DNA of 64,000 bases, taken from Maribacter ulvicola. GTDB taxonomy: Bacteria; Bacteroidota; Bacteroidia; Flavobacteriales; Flavobacteriaceae. Under the pieces are notes generated by a model. It ran no database searches, was not told where the DNA came from, and was given only the letters and a program-made list of their open reading frames with translations. The stretch spans positions 186,001 to 250,000 of the forward strand of contig NZ_FTMA01000004.1 in NCBI RefSeq assembly GCF_900155985.1, in the 5' to 3' direction. Both the position numbers and the translations under genes were made by a program. How positions within the stretch are numbered: the stretch's first letter is position 1; every line of letters begins with the position of its first letter. Of the stretch, positions 49,018-57,171 are shown one piece after another.

Positions 49018-51582
49018 TTAAAGCGTTTCCAGATTAAATTTAAAATTATAACCAACAGGGAAATCTGCTGTGGGTTCATCGAATACGGACATTATGGCTC
49101 CAAAGTGTTTTGCAATTTCTGATACTTTCCAAAGCCCTATACCTGTACCTGCTGTGATACCCGCTTTTTCTCCTTTAACATCAAATTTCTGGGCAATTCC
49201 TTTAGGAAATGGCTTTCCGTTATTCTCGAAGTTAATTTCTAAAAAATCATCAATGAAGGCAATGGTGATTCTTAAAATGTATTTCTTATTATCATCAACG
49301 AAACCATGATTAATAGAGTTCTCTAAAATATTATTATAAATTTCTTCGAAATCATTTTTAGAAATACTTATGAGTGGTTCTCTGCCCTCAAAAGAGGTTT
49401 TTTCAATAATAACCTCTACTGTAAATGATTCATTCTGAATACCACGTTCTTTACATTCTTTAATAAATTTTGCAGGGTTTATTATTTCAGCCACGTCATA
49501 CTTTAACTCATTGGTAATATTATCTACATAATAAATTACCTTACTTAAACTTTCTTGCAAACGGTGAAAACGTTTTTCTACCGTAACCCCCCTTCTAGGG
49601 TCTATAATCTCATCAGACTTTAAAATGCCATTGTTAAGCTTCATCATTTTAGTTAAAACATCTGCGGATGCTTTTACATTATTTAGATGTTGCATGATGT
49701 TATGTTTTTTAGAGCCCAAATCTTTCATTTGAGCTAGCTTAAGTTTCGCTATCTCTTTTTCAAAACCTAAATCTTTTGCTGCCGATTGAAAACGTACTTC
49801 ACGTTCTTTTTCAATAATTTCTTTTTGTTCTTTAAGAGATGGTGGAATTGAAATAAGAATTTTCAAAAGATCTTTGCGACTAATAGTTCGCATTACAGAA
49901 CCCATACTATATCTTTCTAATTCGGCCTTAATATAGTCCTTGTGTAGTTCAGCAACTAAATAGTCCATATCCACTCTGTTTTCATCTACTTTAAAAGAAT
50001 ATATAGCATTTACGGAATAGGCAACTTTCTCAGTATTTGAAGAATAGAATGTTGGCTTAAGGTTCGTGCTTAATTTAGAAAGTAAAAGCACATCATTCTG
50101 TAATATACTATAATTAGGACTTTTACCTACTTCAGATAGGTTATCAGTTTTAAGTATATATGAATCAGGATTAGAGGACAGATCTTTTATACTAACCTTC
50201 TTAATATTATCCTTTAACTTGGATTTTGTTGGGGAAACATATGTTAATATTTCACCAAGTGAAACAATATTTCCTGGTTCGTGATCTAGTTTTACTGTAG
50301 ATAGATAATCAAGATTTAAGTATCGTTGAGGTGTTAGAATATAGTCGTTTTCAGCGATTCTCTTTATATCGACAGAATTGGAAAACCCTATACTACTTAT
50401 TTGAGTTTCACCTACTTTCCATTTCGTATAGTGGGTAACGATTTTTTGAATACTATCTTCATTTAATTCACGCTGTCCTTTATTAATCATTTTACCTAGA
50501 TCAGAGGCATCAATTAATATTACCTTTTTATTGAGAGGTTTTTTTTTACTAAAAATCCAAATACTTGAGGGGATACTGGTATTTGCCAAAAGCCGAGAAG
50601 GAAGAGTAATGATTGCCTCTACTAAATCAGCTTCAATTAAATTCTTTCTTATTTCGCCATCTTTGCCCCCTCTAAATAATGTACCCACATTGAGTAGTAA
50701 GGTCGCTTTACCCTCATTGTTTAAGTGGGATAAAGCATGTTGAATCCATGCAAAATCTGCATTTGATTTTGGTGGTAGACCAAATTCAAATCTTGGGTCA
50801 GAGGAATTTAATTCGTTTCCCCTTAGTCGTACATTAAATGGAGGATGCATTATAACAAAATCAGCTTTTAAATTAGGGAAGCTGTCATTAATTAAAGTGT
50901 TGGCTGAATCTCCAAATTGAAATATATTTTTTTCGTTAAAGGCAAAACGCAGTTTAGCAATAGCTAATGTTGATGAGTTATACTCTTGTCCATAAAACTG
51001 AAACTGATTTTCGGAATAGTTTTCTTCTATACTAGAGAAATAACCTCCTATGCCGCAAGTAGAATCTAATACAGTTCCTCCTTTAGGTTCTAACAATTTT
51101 GTCATTAGTTTAGAAACAGAATGCGGTGTTGTAAAATCGCCTCCCTTTTTGCCTTCGTAATTTGCGAAATTAGCGAGCAACTTTTCAAGAATATCTGAAA
51201 AGCTTAATTCAATCTTTTGAAAATCAATTTTTGAAAAAGTAATAAATAAATGATAGAGAAATTCCAGTTGCTGTAAGTGATTTCGATTAGAATTAAAATT
51301 AAAGTTACATACAGTGTTACGGATTTGGGAGTTGGCATTTTCTAATAAAAAAAAAGCCTTATTTAATTCATCTTGTAAATAGGGGGAGCCTACCGTTGAA
51401 TATAAATAGGCCCATCTTGCATTCTCTGGTATCTCTATGACATTATATTCTTTAGGTTTATAGTTGTCATTTGCATACTTTAAAAATAGCAGAGAAATGA
51501 ACATTTCTTTCATGCCTTCAATATCTCTATATCCTTTAACGCTATTTAAAATATCTTTAAGCCTATTATCCAATTCACTCAT
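49018..51582 (-). CDS. HsdM-like protein fused to specificity-like region and histidine-kinase ATPase
   Basis: This 854-residue protein has three regions. Residues 1-400 are HsdM-like, with VLDSTCGIGGYFSS (SAM motif, about 174) but FVIMHPPFNVR (about 245), where the catalytic Asn of NPPF is His, so methylation is doubtful. Residues about 420-590 look like one specificity-type target-recognition domain (ILTPQRYLNLDYLS, then RTISRKDLLKILISIPP and KEQKEII). The C-terminus is kinase-like: a possible dimerisation helix KKHNIMQHLNNVKAS (about 625-640), N box NILENSINHGF (about 754), and GITAGTGIGLWKVSEIAKHFG (key GTGIGLW, about 815). It could recognise DNA or its methylation state and signal to the receiver protein encoded next. 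Domain calls are firm; the signalling role is inference. Confidence 0.8.
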   Translation of the reverse strand: MSELDNRLKDILNSVKGYRDIEGMKEMFISLLFLKYANDNYKPKEYNVIEIPENARWAYLYSTVGSPYLQDELNKAFFLLENANSQIRNTVCNFNFNSNRNHLQQLEFLYHLFITFSKIDFQKIELSFSDILEKLLANFANYEGKKGGDFTTPHSVSKLMTKLLEPKGGTVLDSTCGIGGYFSSIEENYSENQFQFYGQEYNSSTLAIAKLRFAFNEKNIFQFGDSANTLINDSFPNLKADFVIMHPPFNVRLRGNELNSSDPRFEFGLPPKSNADFAWIQHALSHLNNEGKATLLLNVGTLFRGGKDGEIRKNLIEADLVEAIITLPSRLLANTSIPSSIWIFSKKKPLNKKVILIDASDLGKMINKGQRELNEDSIQKIVTHYTKWKVGETQISSIGFSNSVDIKRIAENDYILTPQRYLNLDYLSTVKLDHEPGNIVSLGEILTYVSPTKSKLKDNIKKVSIKDLSSNPDSYILKTDNLSEVGKSPNYSILQNDVLLLSKLSTNLKPTFYSSNTEKVAYSVNAIYSFKVDENRVDMDYLVAELHKDYIKAELERYSMGSVMRTISRKDLLKILISIPPSLKEQKEIIEKEREVRFQSAAKDLGFEKEIAKLKLAQMKDLGSKKHNIMQHLNNVKASADVLTKMMKLNNGILKSDEIIDPRRGVTVEKRFHRLQESLSKVIYYVDNITNELKYDVAEIINPAKFIKECKERGIQNESFTVEVIIEKTSFEGREPLISISKNDFEEIYNNILENSINHGFVDDNKKYILRITIAFIDDFLEINFENNGKPFPKGIAQKFDVKGEKAGITAGTGIGLWKVSEIAKHFGAIMSVFDEPTADFPVGYNFKFNLETL

Positions 51583-51632
51583 ATACTAAAACTTCAATTA
51601 TTCAATTAATTATACAAATATCAATAGAGTGT

Positions 51633-51649
51633 GTGCAGTCTTTCTGCAT
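51633..51649. promoter_or_regulatory. 17-bp operator-like palindrome GTGCR-N7-YGCAY (restriction operon copy)
   Basis: GTGCAGTCTTTCTGCAT lies in the 66-bp gap between the WYL gene and the kinase-bearing HsdM-like gene, 50 bp before the latter's start codon, and touches the WYL stop codon. A -7-like box (GATATTTG on the minus strand) lies between it and the gene. The restriction operon could thus be controlled apart from the WYL gene. Confidence 0.58.
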
Positions 51650-52650
51650 TAATTATAAAAGGATATGTTTTTAAGTAATCGTTGTTTAATCGATTCTTGG
51701 AAATGATTGGGGGAGATAACTATCATTTCTTCCCCAAAAGAAAGAATAAGTTTTTCCAATTCAAAGTTGGGAACTACTTCAATTGAAATATAAACATAAT
51801 GATTGTCTGAAAGCTTTTTCTTTTGCGAACCGTGCAAGGGTTTAGTTTCTATATAAGGCCATAATTTTTTTGTAATTTTTAATTCAATAATTTCTGGGTT
51901 ACCATCATTTAAGGTAACGCCTACAACATCTTCAAAATACTCTTCAAAATCAATCTCAGTTTCTACATAAGACATATCAACTTCATGAATTTCGTTAATT
52001 CTATCTAATGGATAATTAGTTAGTGTCTTATAATCTGGGTTACGACCAAAAAGGAACCATCGAGAATTAAACTGTTTAAGGTGGTATGGAAAAATAATAG
52101 AGCTAAACTCATCTTTACCAAAAGGTTGATAGGTGATTTCTAAGCTTTTTTTATGATTTATGGCATTAAAAATGGGGTCTAAAAATTCTAAGCCTTTAAG
52201 AAATGGGTTGTTTTCAAAAGACATGATATGATTTTCTTTATCTTTTAAAAGAAAGGTCTGGTCTAGTTTTGGAAGTAATTCGTTTACCCACTCAAATTGA
52301 GGCATACCCTTAAACCGTGTCAAAACCATCATTGCAGACTTTAACTGTTCAGCCTCTAATTCATTAATAGGGTTCTTAGTGATAGAGAAAGAGGTGTCTA
52401 TATACTTATAAAAAGTTCTTCTACCTTCTTTGGTCTTTTCTAATTCTATTGAATATCCTTGGTTAGACTCCATGAATCTAATATCTTCATAAAGCTGCCT
52501 TTTTTTTATACCGGTAGCATCGGTATTATATTCGAAAAGAGCATCATTACAAATTTCCAATAATGCATTAATATCATAACGACGACCAGGGTTGGCAAAG
52601 CACTTGTCAAGTGCTTGGTATCTAATAAGGGCATTTTTATTTATAGGCAC
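51649..52650 (-). CDS. WYL-domain transcriptional regulator (upstream of restriction operon)
   Basis: This 333-residue protein starts with GTG. It has an N-terminal winged-helix region (GIKKRQLYEDIRFME, about 46-60) and a WYL domain with LEITYQPFGKDEFSSIIFPYHLKQFNSRWFLFGRN (key residues Y, PYHL, F, RWFLFG; about 170-205), followed by a C-terminal extension. It resembles the WYL protein before druH. It is transcribed toward the restriction operon and divergently from the SF2 ATPase gene. A palindrome at 52682 lies 31 bp upstream of its start, as expected for autoregulation. It is my first candidate for the factor that binds the six GTGCR-N7-YGCAY sites. Confidence 0.85.
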   Translation of the reverse strand: MPINKNALIRYQALDKCFANPGRRYDINALLEICNDALFEYNTDATGIKKRQLYEDIRFMESNQGYSIELEKTKEGRRTFYKYIDTSFSITKNPINELEAEQLKSAMMVLTRFKGMPQFEWVNELLPKLDQTFLLKDKENHIMSFENNPFLKGLEFLDPIFNAINHKKSLEITYQPFGKDEFSSIIFPYHLKQFNSRWFLFGRNPDYKTLTNYPLDRINEIHEVDMSYVETEIDFEEYFEDVVGVTLNDGNPEIIELKITKKLWPYIETKPLHGSQKKKLSDNHYVYISIEVVPNFELEKLILSFGEEMIVISPNHFQESIKQRLLKNISFYN

Positions 52651-52681
52651 ATTAGCTATTTTAAACTAAATTAAAAATTAT

Positions 52682-52698
52682 GTGCAGAATACCCGCAC
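52682..52698. promoter_or_regulatory. 17-bp operator-like palindrome GTGCR-N7-YGCAY (WYL copy)
   Basis: GTGCAGAATACCCGCAC lies 31 bp upstream of the WYL GTG start on the minus-strand side of the divergent control region. It shares the extra bases TGTGCAGA with the copy at 52894 on the other side. Confidence 0.6.
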
Positions 52699-52806
52699 AT
52701 ATAAGTTTATGTTTTAAAAATAAATTTTTAGAGTGATATCATTTTATGAATCAAATGCTTTAGGATAACGAGTTTATGCAATTTAGATGGTTTTAATTGA
52801 TTCACT

Positions 52807-52822
52807 TTACGGTTTTCCGTAA
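52807..52822. promoter_or_regulatory. 16-bp palindrome TTACGG-N4-CCGTAA (divergent region copy)
   Basis: TTACGGTTTTCCGTAA is centred in the 305-bp gap between the divergent WYL and ATPase genes. It is nearly symmetric over a further 3 bp on each side (CAC and GTG). The same palindrome occurs before druH at 15856. Beyond this and the two 17-bp motifs, the gap shows nothing else. Confidence 0.6.
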
Positions 52823-52893
52823 GTGCTCTTTAATATTATTTGTCAGGGAGAACTCAAATGAATTTATTGGTTTTTTAAATTGAGAGATTATTT

Positions 52894-52910
52894 GTGCAGA
52901 TTGGGTGCAC
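52894..52910. promoter_or_regulatory. 17-bp operator-like palindrome GTGCR-N7-YGCAY (ATPase gene copy)
   Basis: GTGCAGATTGGGTGCAC has perfect half-sites and lies 45 bp before the ATPase start codon. A -7-like box TAGTTTTA follows at about 52921. Confidence 0.62.
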
Positions 52911-52955
52911 GTATTACCCATAGTTTTACAGTGTTAATCTTTTAAACCTGTACAT

Positions 52956-54722
52956 ATGACTGCTTATCAAAATCACTGGGATGCTGAAATTGAAATTTTA
53001 TTAAATCAACTGGATGCACCAAATTCTTTAACTGAAAACATCGCTGATACTATTCATAATTCTAAGCGGACGGGGATATTTCCTAATCAAATAATTAATG
53101 CATTACGTATTGGGTTATCCCTAAAGGAAGGAAATCAAAATATGGCTTTTGTAGCTTCTATGCAAAGTGGTAAGTCCGGGACTGTTTACTTCTTGTGTAA
53201 TTATGTTTTGCCGGCTATTGGATTGGTTAATAAATATGAGTCTATTTTATTTGTAACAAGTATGCGTGATACGGATTTGTATGATCAGAACTGTAGAGTT
53301 TTGCACAAGGAATATTATGATGCCTCAACAGGAGAGATTAACCCGTCGAATATTAAGGTGATGAAAATGAGTGATTTCTTCAATCATCCAAATCCTCATA
53401 AGGTAGTTAATGAGTTTGACGTACAGTTGATCGTTAGAGATGAAGATCAGTATGGTTGTGGAGAAGAATCTAGTTTTCAAATGGCGTTTTTTAGCGAATT
53501 AAGAAGAAGAATGCCAGATATAAAACTTTTGGCTGTTAGTGCTACTCCGTATGATATTTTGGATGCGCAATATACAGGTACTGCAGATGTTGATGTTATC
53601 GTTGGTGTTAGACCACCGGAATATTATGGCATTTCAGAAATGTTGGAAGATGGTTTAATTGAAGATTTGCCAGAATCTTTTAAACCGCTACAGTCTCAAG
53701 AATTAGATGGTGACAAGGTGTATAATGCACATCCAAAGGTATTGTCTTTAATGAACCATCTTTGTGGGTTTGATAGTGGATTGGGCATCATTAGAGAGTC
53801 GAGTACGACCAGAGCATTGGAGCTTAGAAATCTTTTGAAAAAAGATTTTAAAAGGCAATGTGAGGTAATTGCCATTGGATCAAATTCTTCATGTGATTTT
53901 GGCATAAATGAAGGCATTAAAGAAATATCCAGCTTAATAATGAAGCGTGGAAAACGAGTTGTTTTAATAATTGTTCAGGCATTAACTGCCGGTAAAGATT
54001 TAGGTCTCCTAAAAGAAAAGATTCGTTTTGGTATAGAGCCGAGAGATCGTCAATTGGCAAATGGAGCCCAAGGAATTACCGGTCGTTTTTGTGGGTATCA
54101 CAAAAACCGTGATTTCAAATTACTTGCCAGTTTACCATTGTTAAGGCATTATGCACAGTTTGAACAAGATTGGGAAATATTTGCAGATGAGGTATGGAGA
54201 AATGAGTTGTATAATAACAACGTGAAAGGGTTGAGTACCCATACCAAATTTGTTAAAACACTGTCTGAAGGAATGTTTACTCCAATTGTAAGTATTGAAG
54301 AATTGTCCTATTCTCAATTAATAGCAGATGGAGGAAGAGAGAAGCTTAGTTTTATTGACGATGATGCTTACGATAGACTTCTCGCTTATTTTGAGACTAC
54401 CTTCTATGAGGTTTCTACAAAAGGTACTCGCTTTAAGCAAAAAGGAATAACCGTTCGTATAGCGTCAAGCTATAACCAGAGTAGTAATAGAGTTTATAGA
54501 AACTGGGATTGTAATTTAAATAATGATTTCGGTAGTGTGTTCTTTAAAAAGAATCCGTACGAGTATGGTATTTTAATTAGTAATTATCCAGAAAGTGATG
54601 AGCGTAATGCATCTGGATTTACCGGCATAAAAATCTTGCGTTCCGGCATAGGAGAATGGAGAAGTCAAGAGACTAACGTTCAGAATAATTCCATGTATGG
54701 TGGAGATAGTGATGCAGCTTGA
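52956..54722 (+). CDS. SF2-type DEAD-like ATPase of unknown family
   Basis: This 588-residue protein has helicase-like motifs: FVASMQSGKSGTVYF (Walker A type, about residue 70), LIVRDEDQYGCGEE (DEDQ in place of DExD/H, about 167), LLAVSATPYDIL (motif III, about 195) and GAQGITGRFCGYHKN (motif VI-like, about 372). The second lobe seems compact, and about 150 C-terminal residues (TRFKQKGITVRIASSYNQ onward) have no match. The MQSGKSGT loop recalls Z1-domain ATPases, but I cannot confirm that family. It is a single-gene unit, divergent from the WYL regulator, with its own 17-bp palindrome, so it looks co-regulated with the defence block. Confidence 0.7.
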   Translation: MTAYQNHWDAEIEILLNQLDAPNSLTENIADTIHNSKRTGIFPNQIINALRIGLSLKEGNQNMAFVASMQSGKSGTVYFLCNYVLPAIGLVNKYESILFVTSMRDTDLYDQNCRVLHKEYYDASTGEINPSNIKVMKMSDFFNHPNPHKVVNEFDVQLIVRDEDQYGCGEESSFQMAFFSELRRRMPDIKLLAVSATPYDILDAQYTGTADVDVIVGVRPPEYYGISEMLEDGLIEDLPESFKPLQSQELDGDKVYNAHPKVLSLMNHLCGFDSGLGIIRESSTTRALELRNLLKKDFKRQCEVIAIGSNSSCDFGINEGIKEISSLIMKRGKRVVLIIVQALTAGKDLGLLKEKIRFGIEPRDRQLANGAQGITGRFCGYHKNRDFKLLASLPLLRHYAQFEQDWEIFADEVWRNELYNNNVKGLSTHTKFVKTLSEGMFTPIVSIEELSYSQLIADGGREKLSFIDDDAYDRLLAYFETTFYEVSTKGTRFKQKGITVRIASSYNQSSNRVYRNWDCNLNNDFGSVFFKKNPYEYGILISNYPESDERNASGFTGIKILRSGIGEWRSQETNVQNNSMYGGDSDAA

Positions 54723-54914
54723 TAGTTACTCCAAGAAAATTTTGAATTAGGTTTAATTATTTTTTTCAAAATTCCTTTTATGTGATTTTTTAATGAGTCT
54801 GGTCCTCGCCCAGACAATGGAAAAAGCTTGGAGGCAATAATAGAGTATTTGGCTAATAAGATAGTAACTGTGTATACTGGTAATTCAATTTTATTTACTG
54901 AAGAATGATGAAAC

Positions 54915-55238
54915 TTAAAGAGGTTTTTTTAATAAATACTCATCTGCTTTTTCTTCAAGCTCTTCTCTTGTTAACTGCCTACTATACTCTAACCATTCAT
55001 CTACCACCCTTTTTTGAAAATATAATCGCTTTCCTTTTTTAATGAATGGTATGGACCGTTTGTGTACTAAACCATAGATTGTATAAACAGACAAGTTTAG
55101 ATATTCACCAAGTTCTTTAGCAGTCATTGGTTTATTGTCATTATACTTAGATTCATTTATATTTTGTGAGATTAGTTTATCCAATAATTGCTCAATTCGT
55201 TCCAGGCGCTGATTTATTATTTCGAAAGGGTTTTCCAT
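54915..55238 (-). CDS. Excisionase-like helix-turn-helix protein
   Basis: This 107-residue protein has a short N-terminal coiled coil (NQRLERIEQLLDKLI) followed by an HTH_17/MerR-like winged helix PMTAKELGEYLNLSVYTIYG and FIKKGKRLYFQKRVVDEWLE. This layout is common for DNA-binding excision or control factors in Bacteroidota mobile elements. A CTGATTATCAG palindrome lies 100 bp upstream, and the nearly same 11-mer occurs at both element ends, so it may act in excision and control itself. The 192 bp between it and the ATPase gene contain only a 6-bp hairpin (54797-54815). Confidence 0.8.
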   Translation of the reverse strand: MENPFEIINQRLERIEQLLDKLISQNINESKYNDNKPMTAKELGEYLNLSVYTIYGLVHKRSIPFIKKGKRLYFQKRVVDEWLEYSRQLTREELEEKADEYLLKKPL

Positions 55239-55337
55239 AGTTTAATAGATTTTGAGTTTTATAAATCAATAAAATTTTCAATATGAAATATAACTTAAAC
55301 TTATATTTCGGGATGTCATAATGGTTTTTGTTATATT

Positions 55338-55348
55338 CTGATTATCAG
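55338..55348. promoter_or_regulatory. CTGATTATCAG palindrome upstream of excisionase-like gene
   Basis: This perfect 11-bp palindrome lies in the 167-bp gap between the excisionase-like gene and the divergent gene at 55406. Ten of its 11 bases equal the TTGATTATCAG copies at both element ends. Confidence 0.45.
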
Positions 55349-55405
55349 TAAATTATATTTTGTTTTAAGAAAAATAATTTTAAGTTTACGACAGATTAAC
55401 TAGAA

Positions 55406-56188
55406 ATGGATTACAAGAGATTAAATTACAATAAGCCTATTGATCCCACTCCTTTTGTAAAAATGCTCACTAAAGAACAGAGAGCCTCATTTGATAACGG
55501 GAAAATTCAATTACAGCCAAAGCAGCTTAAGGCTTGGATAGCTGAGCTTTATGCTTACGGATTGGTTGATACTAAAAAACCGGGGGTTGATGATTACCCT
55601 TTGTACATTTCCATAGCATCTAATAAAAATAAATTATTGAAATATGTCAAACAATTTTCTCATCATTTATTAAATAATCTTGATGATGATAGAACTGAAG
55701 ATTTAGCGTCTTTAGCTAAACTTAAATATAACATTCTAAGACCCTTTTCAAATCATGGACTTTTGAATTTTGTTGATGAACAGCTTTTAGATGTAACATT
55801 TTCTTATCGAAAATGGGAATTCGGTCAGTTCATTCTACAAGAATTAGAAAGAAATGAAATTGATAAAAGTGTATTAGATTTTGTTGATGAGGGGTTTAAA
55901 AGTTCCGAATTAAATTTTCAAGATCAATTATTTAAAATAATGGACCATTTTAATCGAAGCCTCAGATTGTCTGAATCAGAAAAGGTTTTGTCGACTATGA
56001 TCGTAAAGAGTAAGGTTGGTCCAGAAAGGATGACAATGGCTGATTTTTTATTGATGGGGGATATTTTTCAATCATATTTAATTGCGTATTCCAAACGAAT
56101 TAAAATTATTAATAGTGAGATGCAATATTTGAAAAATAGGAAATTGTTCATTAAGGATAATGGAAAAAGAAGGGGACCTAGATTATGA
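55406..56188 (+). CDS. Hypothetical protein of the mobilization region
   Basis: This 260-residue soluble, largely helical protein ends in a basic stretch (KDNGKRRGPRL). I do not recognise the family. It overlaps the next gene by 4 bp (ATGA), so the two are co-translated. Position between the excisionase-like gene and the mob genes suggests a role in element maintenance or replication, with no direct evidence. Confidence 0.6.
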   Translation: MDYKRLNYNKPIDPTPFVKMLTKEQRASFDNGKIQLQPKQLKAWIAELYAYGLVDTKKPGVDDYPLYISIASNKNKLLKYVKQFSHHLLNNLDDDRTEDLASLAKLKYNILRPFSNHGLLNFVDEQLLDVTFSYRKWEFGQFILQELERNEIDKSVLDFVDEGFKSSELNFQDQLFKIMDHFNRSLRLSESEKVLSTMIVKSKVGPERMTMADFLLMGDIFQSYLIAYSKRIKIINSEMQYLKNRKLFIKDNGKRRGPRL

Positions 56189-56661
56189 ATAATTTTATTG
56201 AGAAATTAAAAGAAATGCAAAAAATGCAAGATGATACTTTTCATTTAGATGGGGAATATTATTCAAAAAAGGATATACAAAAAGCTATAAAAATAAATCG
56301 GTTTTTTGGAGGACATAGCAACGGAAAAATACCTTTATCTCAAAAGCGTGCTTACATGGTTATCATACACGAACTTTATTTTGATTGTGATAAATATCCG
56401 GATGATATAGAGAGTCAAAGAATTTATGCAAGAGCATCTCAGCGGTTTAAATTCTCTCATCGTGAAAAGAAAACGGTTATTGATGTAGAGCGTTACCATC
56501 CTAAAGATCCGTGTCTATATTTTGAAGATAACGGTTTTTCAAAGAGGCATTACCGTGATTCTGTAAAATTTCTTTTGGACGATCCCAGAAATATTTTTGA
56601 AGTTACCAGTGCCATTCCTTCCCTTGAAGCTATTTATGAGGACGTTGTTCTTTGCTCTTAA
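56185..56661 (+). CDS. Hypothetical protein of the mobilization region
   Basis: This 158-residue soluble protein has no recognised domain. Visible features are an Arg/Lys-rich middle (ARASQRFKFSHREKKTV) and a C-terminus with SIPSLEAIYED-like acidic residues. It is coupled by a 4-bp overlap to the 260-residue gene and followed 3 bp later by a strong 12-bp hairpin, which closes this two-gene unit. Confidence 0.6.
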   Translation: MNNFIEKLKEMQKMQDDTFHLDGEYYSKKDIQKAIKINRFFGGHSNGKIPLSQKRAYMVIIHELYFDCDKYPDDIESQRIYARASQRFKFSHREKKTVIDVERYHPKDPCLYFEDNGFSKRHYRDSVKFLLDDPRNIFEVTSAIPSLEAIYEDVVLCS

Positions 56662-56664
56662 AAT

Positions 56665-56692
56665 TTACCGTACACATTTCTGTGTACGGTAA
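56665..56692. terminator. 12-bp perfect hairpin after the two hypothetical genes
   Basis: TTACCGTACACA (56665-56676) and TGTGTACGGTAA (56681-56692) pair perfectly around a TTTC loop. It begins 3 bp after the stop codon at 56661. No T run follows, so it may be a terminator helped by Rho or an RNA-stabilising end. Confidence 0.65.
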
Positions 56693-56752
56693 CCACCATT
56701 TCCGTTTTTAGTAAGTCATAAGTTTGTTTCAAGTAAAACAGAGGTCACGTAG

Positions 56753-56818
56753 CAAGCCATGTTTTTGGAAGCAAAAACTGCTCACTGTGTTCGCAGGCTT
56801 GTTGGGTATCCTCCCCAA
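56753..56818. other. Candidate origin of transfer (oriT)
   Basis: The region just before mobC has nested inverted repeats: CAAGCC/GGCTTG (56753-56758, 56796-56801), GTTTTT/AAAAAC (56761-56766, 56773-56778) and TTGGG/CCCAA (56802-56806, 56814-56818). Bacteroidota mobilizable elements usually carry oriT directly upstream of mobC/mobA, as here. No nick site can be named with certainty. Confidence 0.45.
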
Positions 56819-56829
56819 ACCCCTAGAGT

Positions 56830-57171
56830 ATGGCACGCCCAGAAAAAGATATTAATGACTTAAAAGCGATCAAGATCAATCTACGAATGACGGTCCAGGA
56901 TTATTTGACCGTCTGTGAAAATGCGAGTACCGTAGGTATAAGTATTCCCGATTTTATTCGTAAACGATCAGTTGGCAAACCGTTGCCCAGAACCAGAATT
57001 TCTTCAGAGAACAGAAAGCTGTTTATTGAACTTTGTCGGATCGGTAACAACTTAAACCAGCTTACCAAGAAAGCCCATTTGGGTGGTTTCAATCCCGATG
57101 ATCTTAATTCACAATTGAATTTACTGAAGTCCACTTTGGCGGAAATCAAACAAGTAACCTTGAGGTCATGA
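56830..57171 (+). CDS. mobC: MobC-like relaxosome accessory protein
   Basis: This 113-residue protein has the form of plasmid mobilization MobC proteins: INLRMTVQDYLTVCENASTVGISIPDFIRKR (a ribbon-helix-helix-like start) and the conserved NRKLFIELCRIGNNLNQLTKKAH segment (key residues GNNLNQ). It would bind oriT and help the relaxase open the strands. It overlaps the relaxase gene by 4 bp. Codon use is more GC-rich than in the defence cargo, suggesting that the mobility module has its own history. Confidence 0.85.
   Translation: MARPEKDINDLKAIKINLRMTVQDYLTVCENASTVGISIPDFIRKRSVGKPLPRTRISSENRKLFIELCRIGNNLNQLTKKAHLGGFNPDDLNSQLNLLKSTLAEIKQVTLRS

Noticed and set aside
39554-51582. DISARM or BREX system
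   Set aside because: No DrmA/DrmB, PglZ or BrxC-like gene is present; the HsdR, HsdM and HsdS proteins are those of a type I restriction system.
54797-54815. Hairpin GTCTGG/CCAGAC after the SF2 ATPase gene
   Set aside because: The stem is only 6 bp and has no T run; it is too weak to call a terminator.
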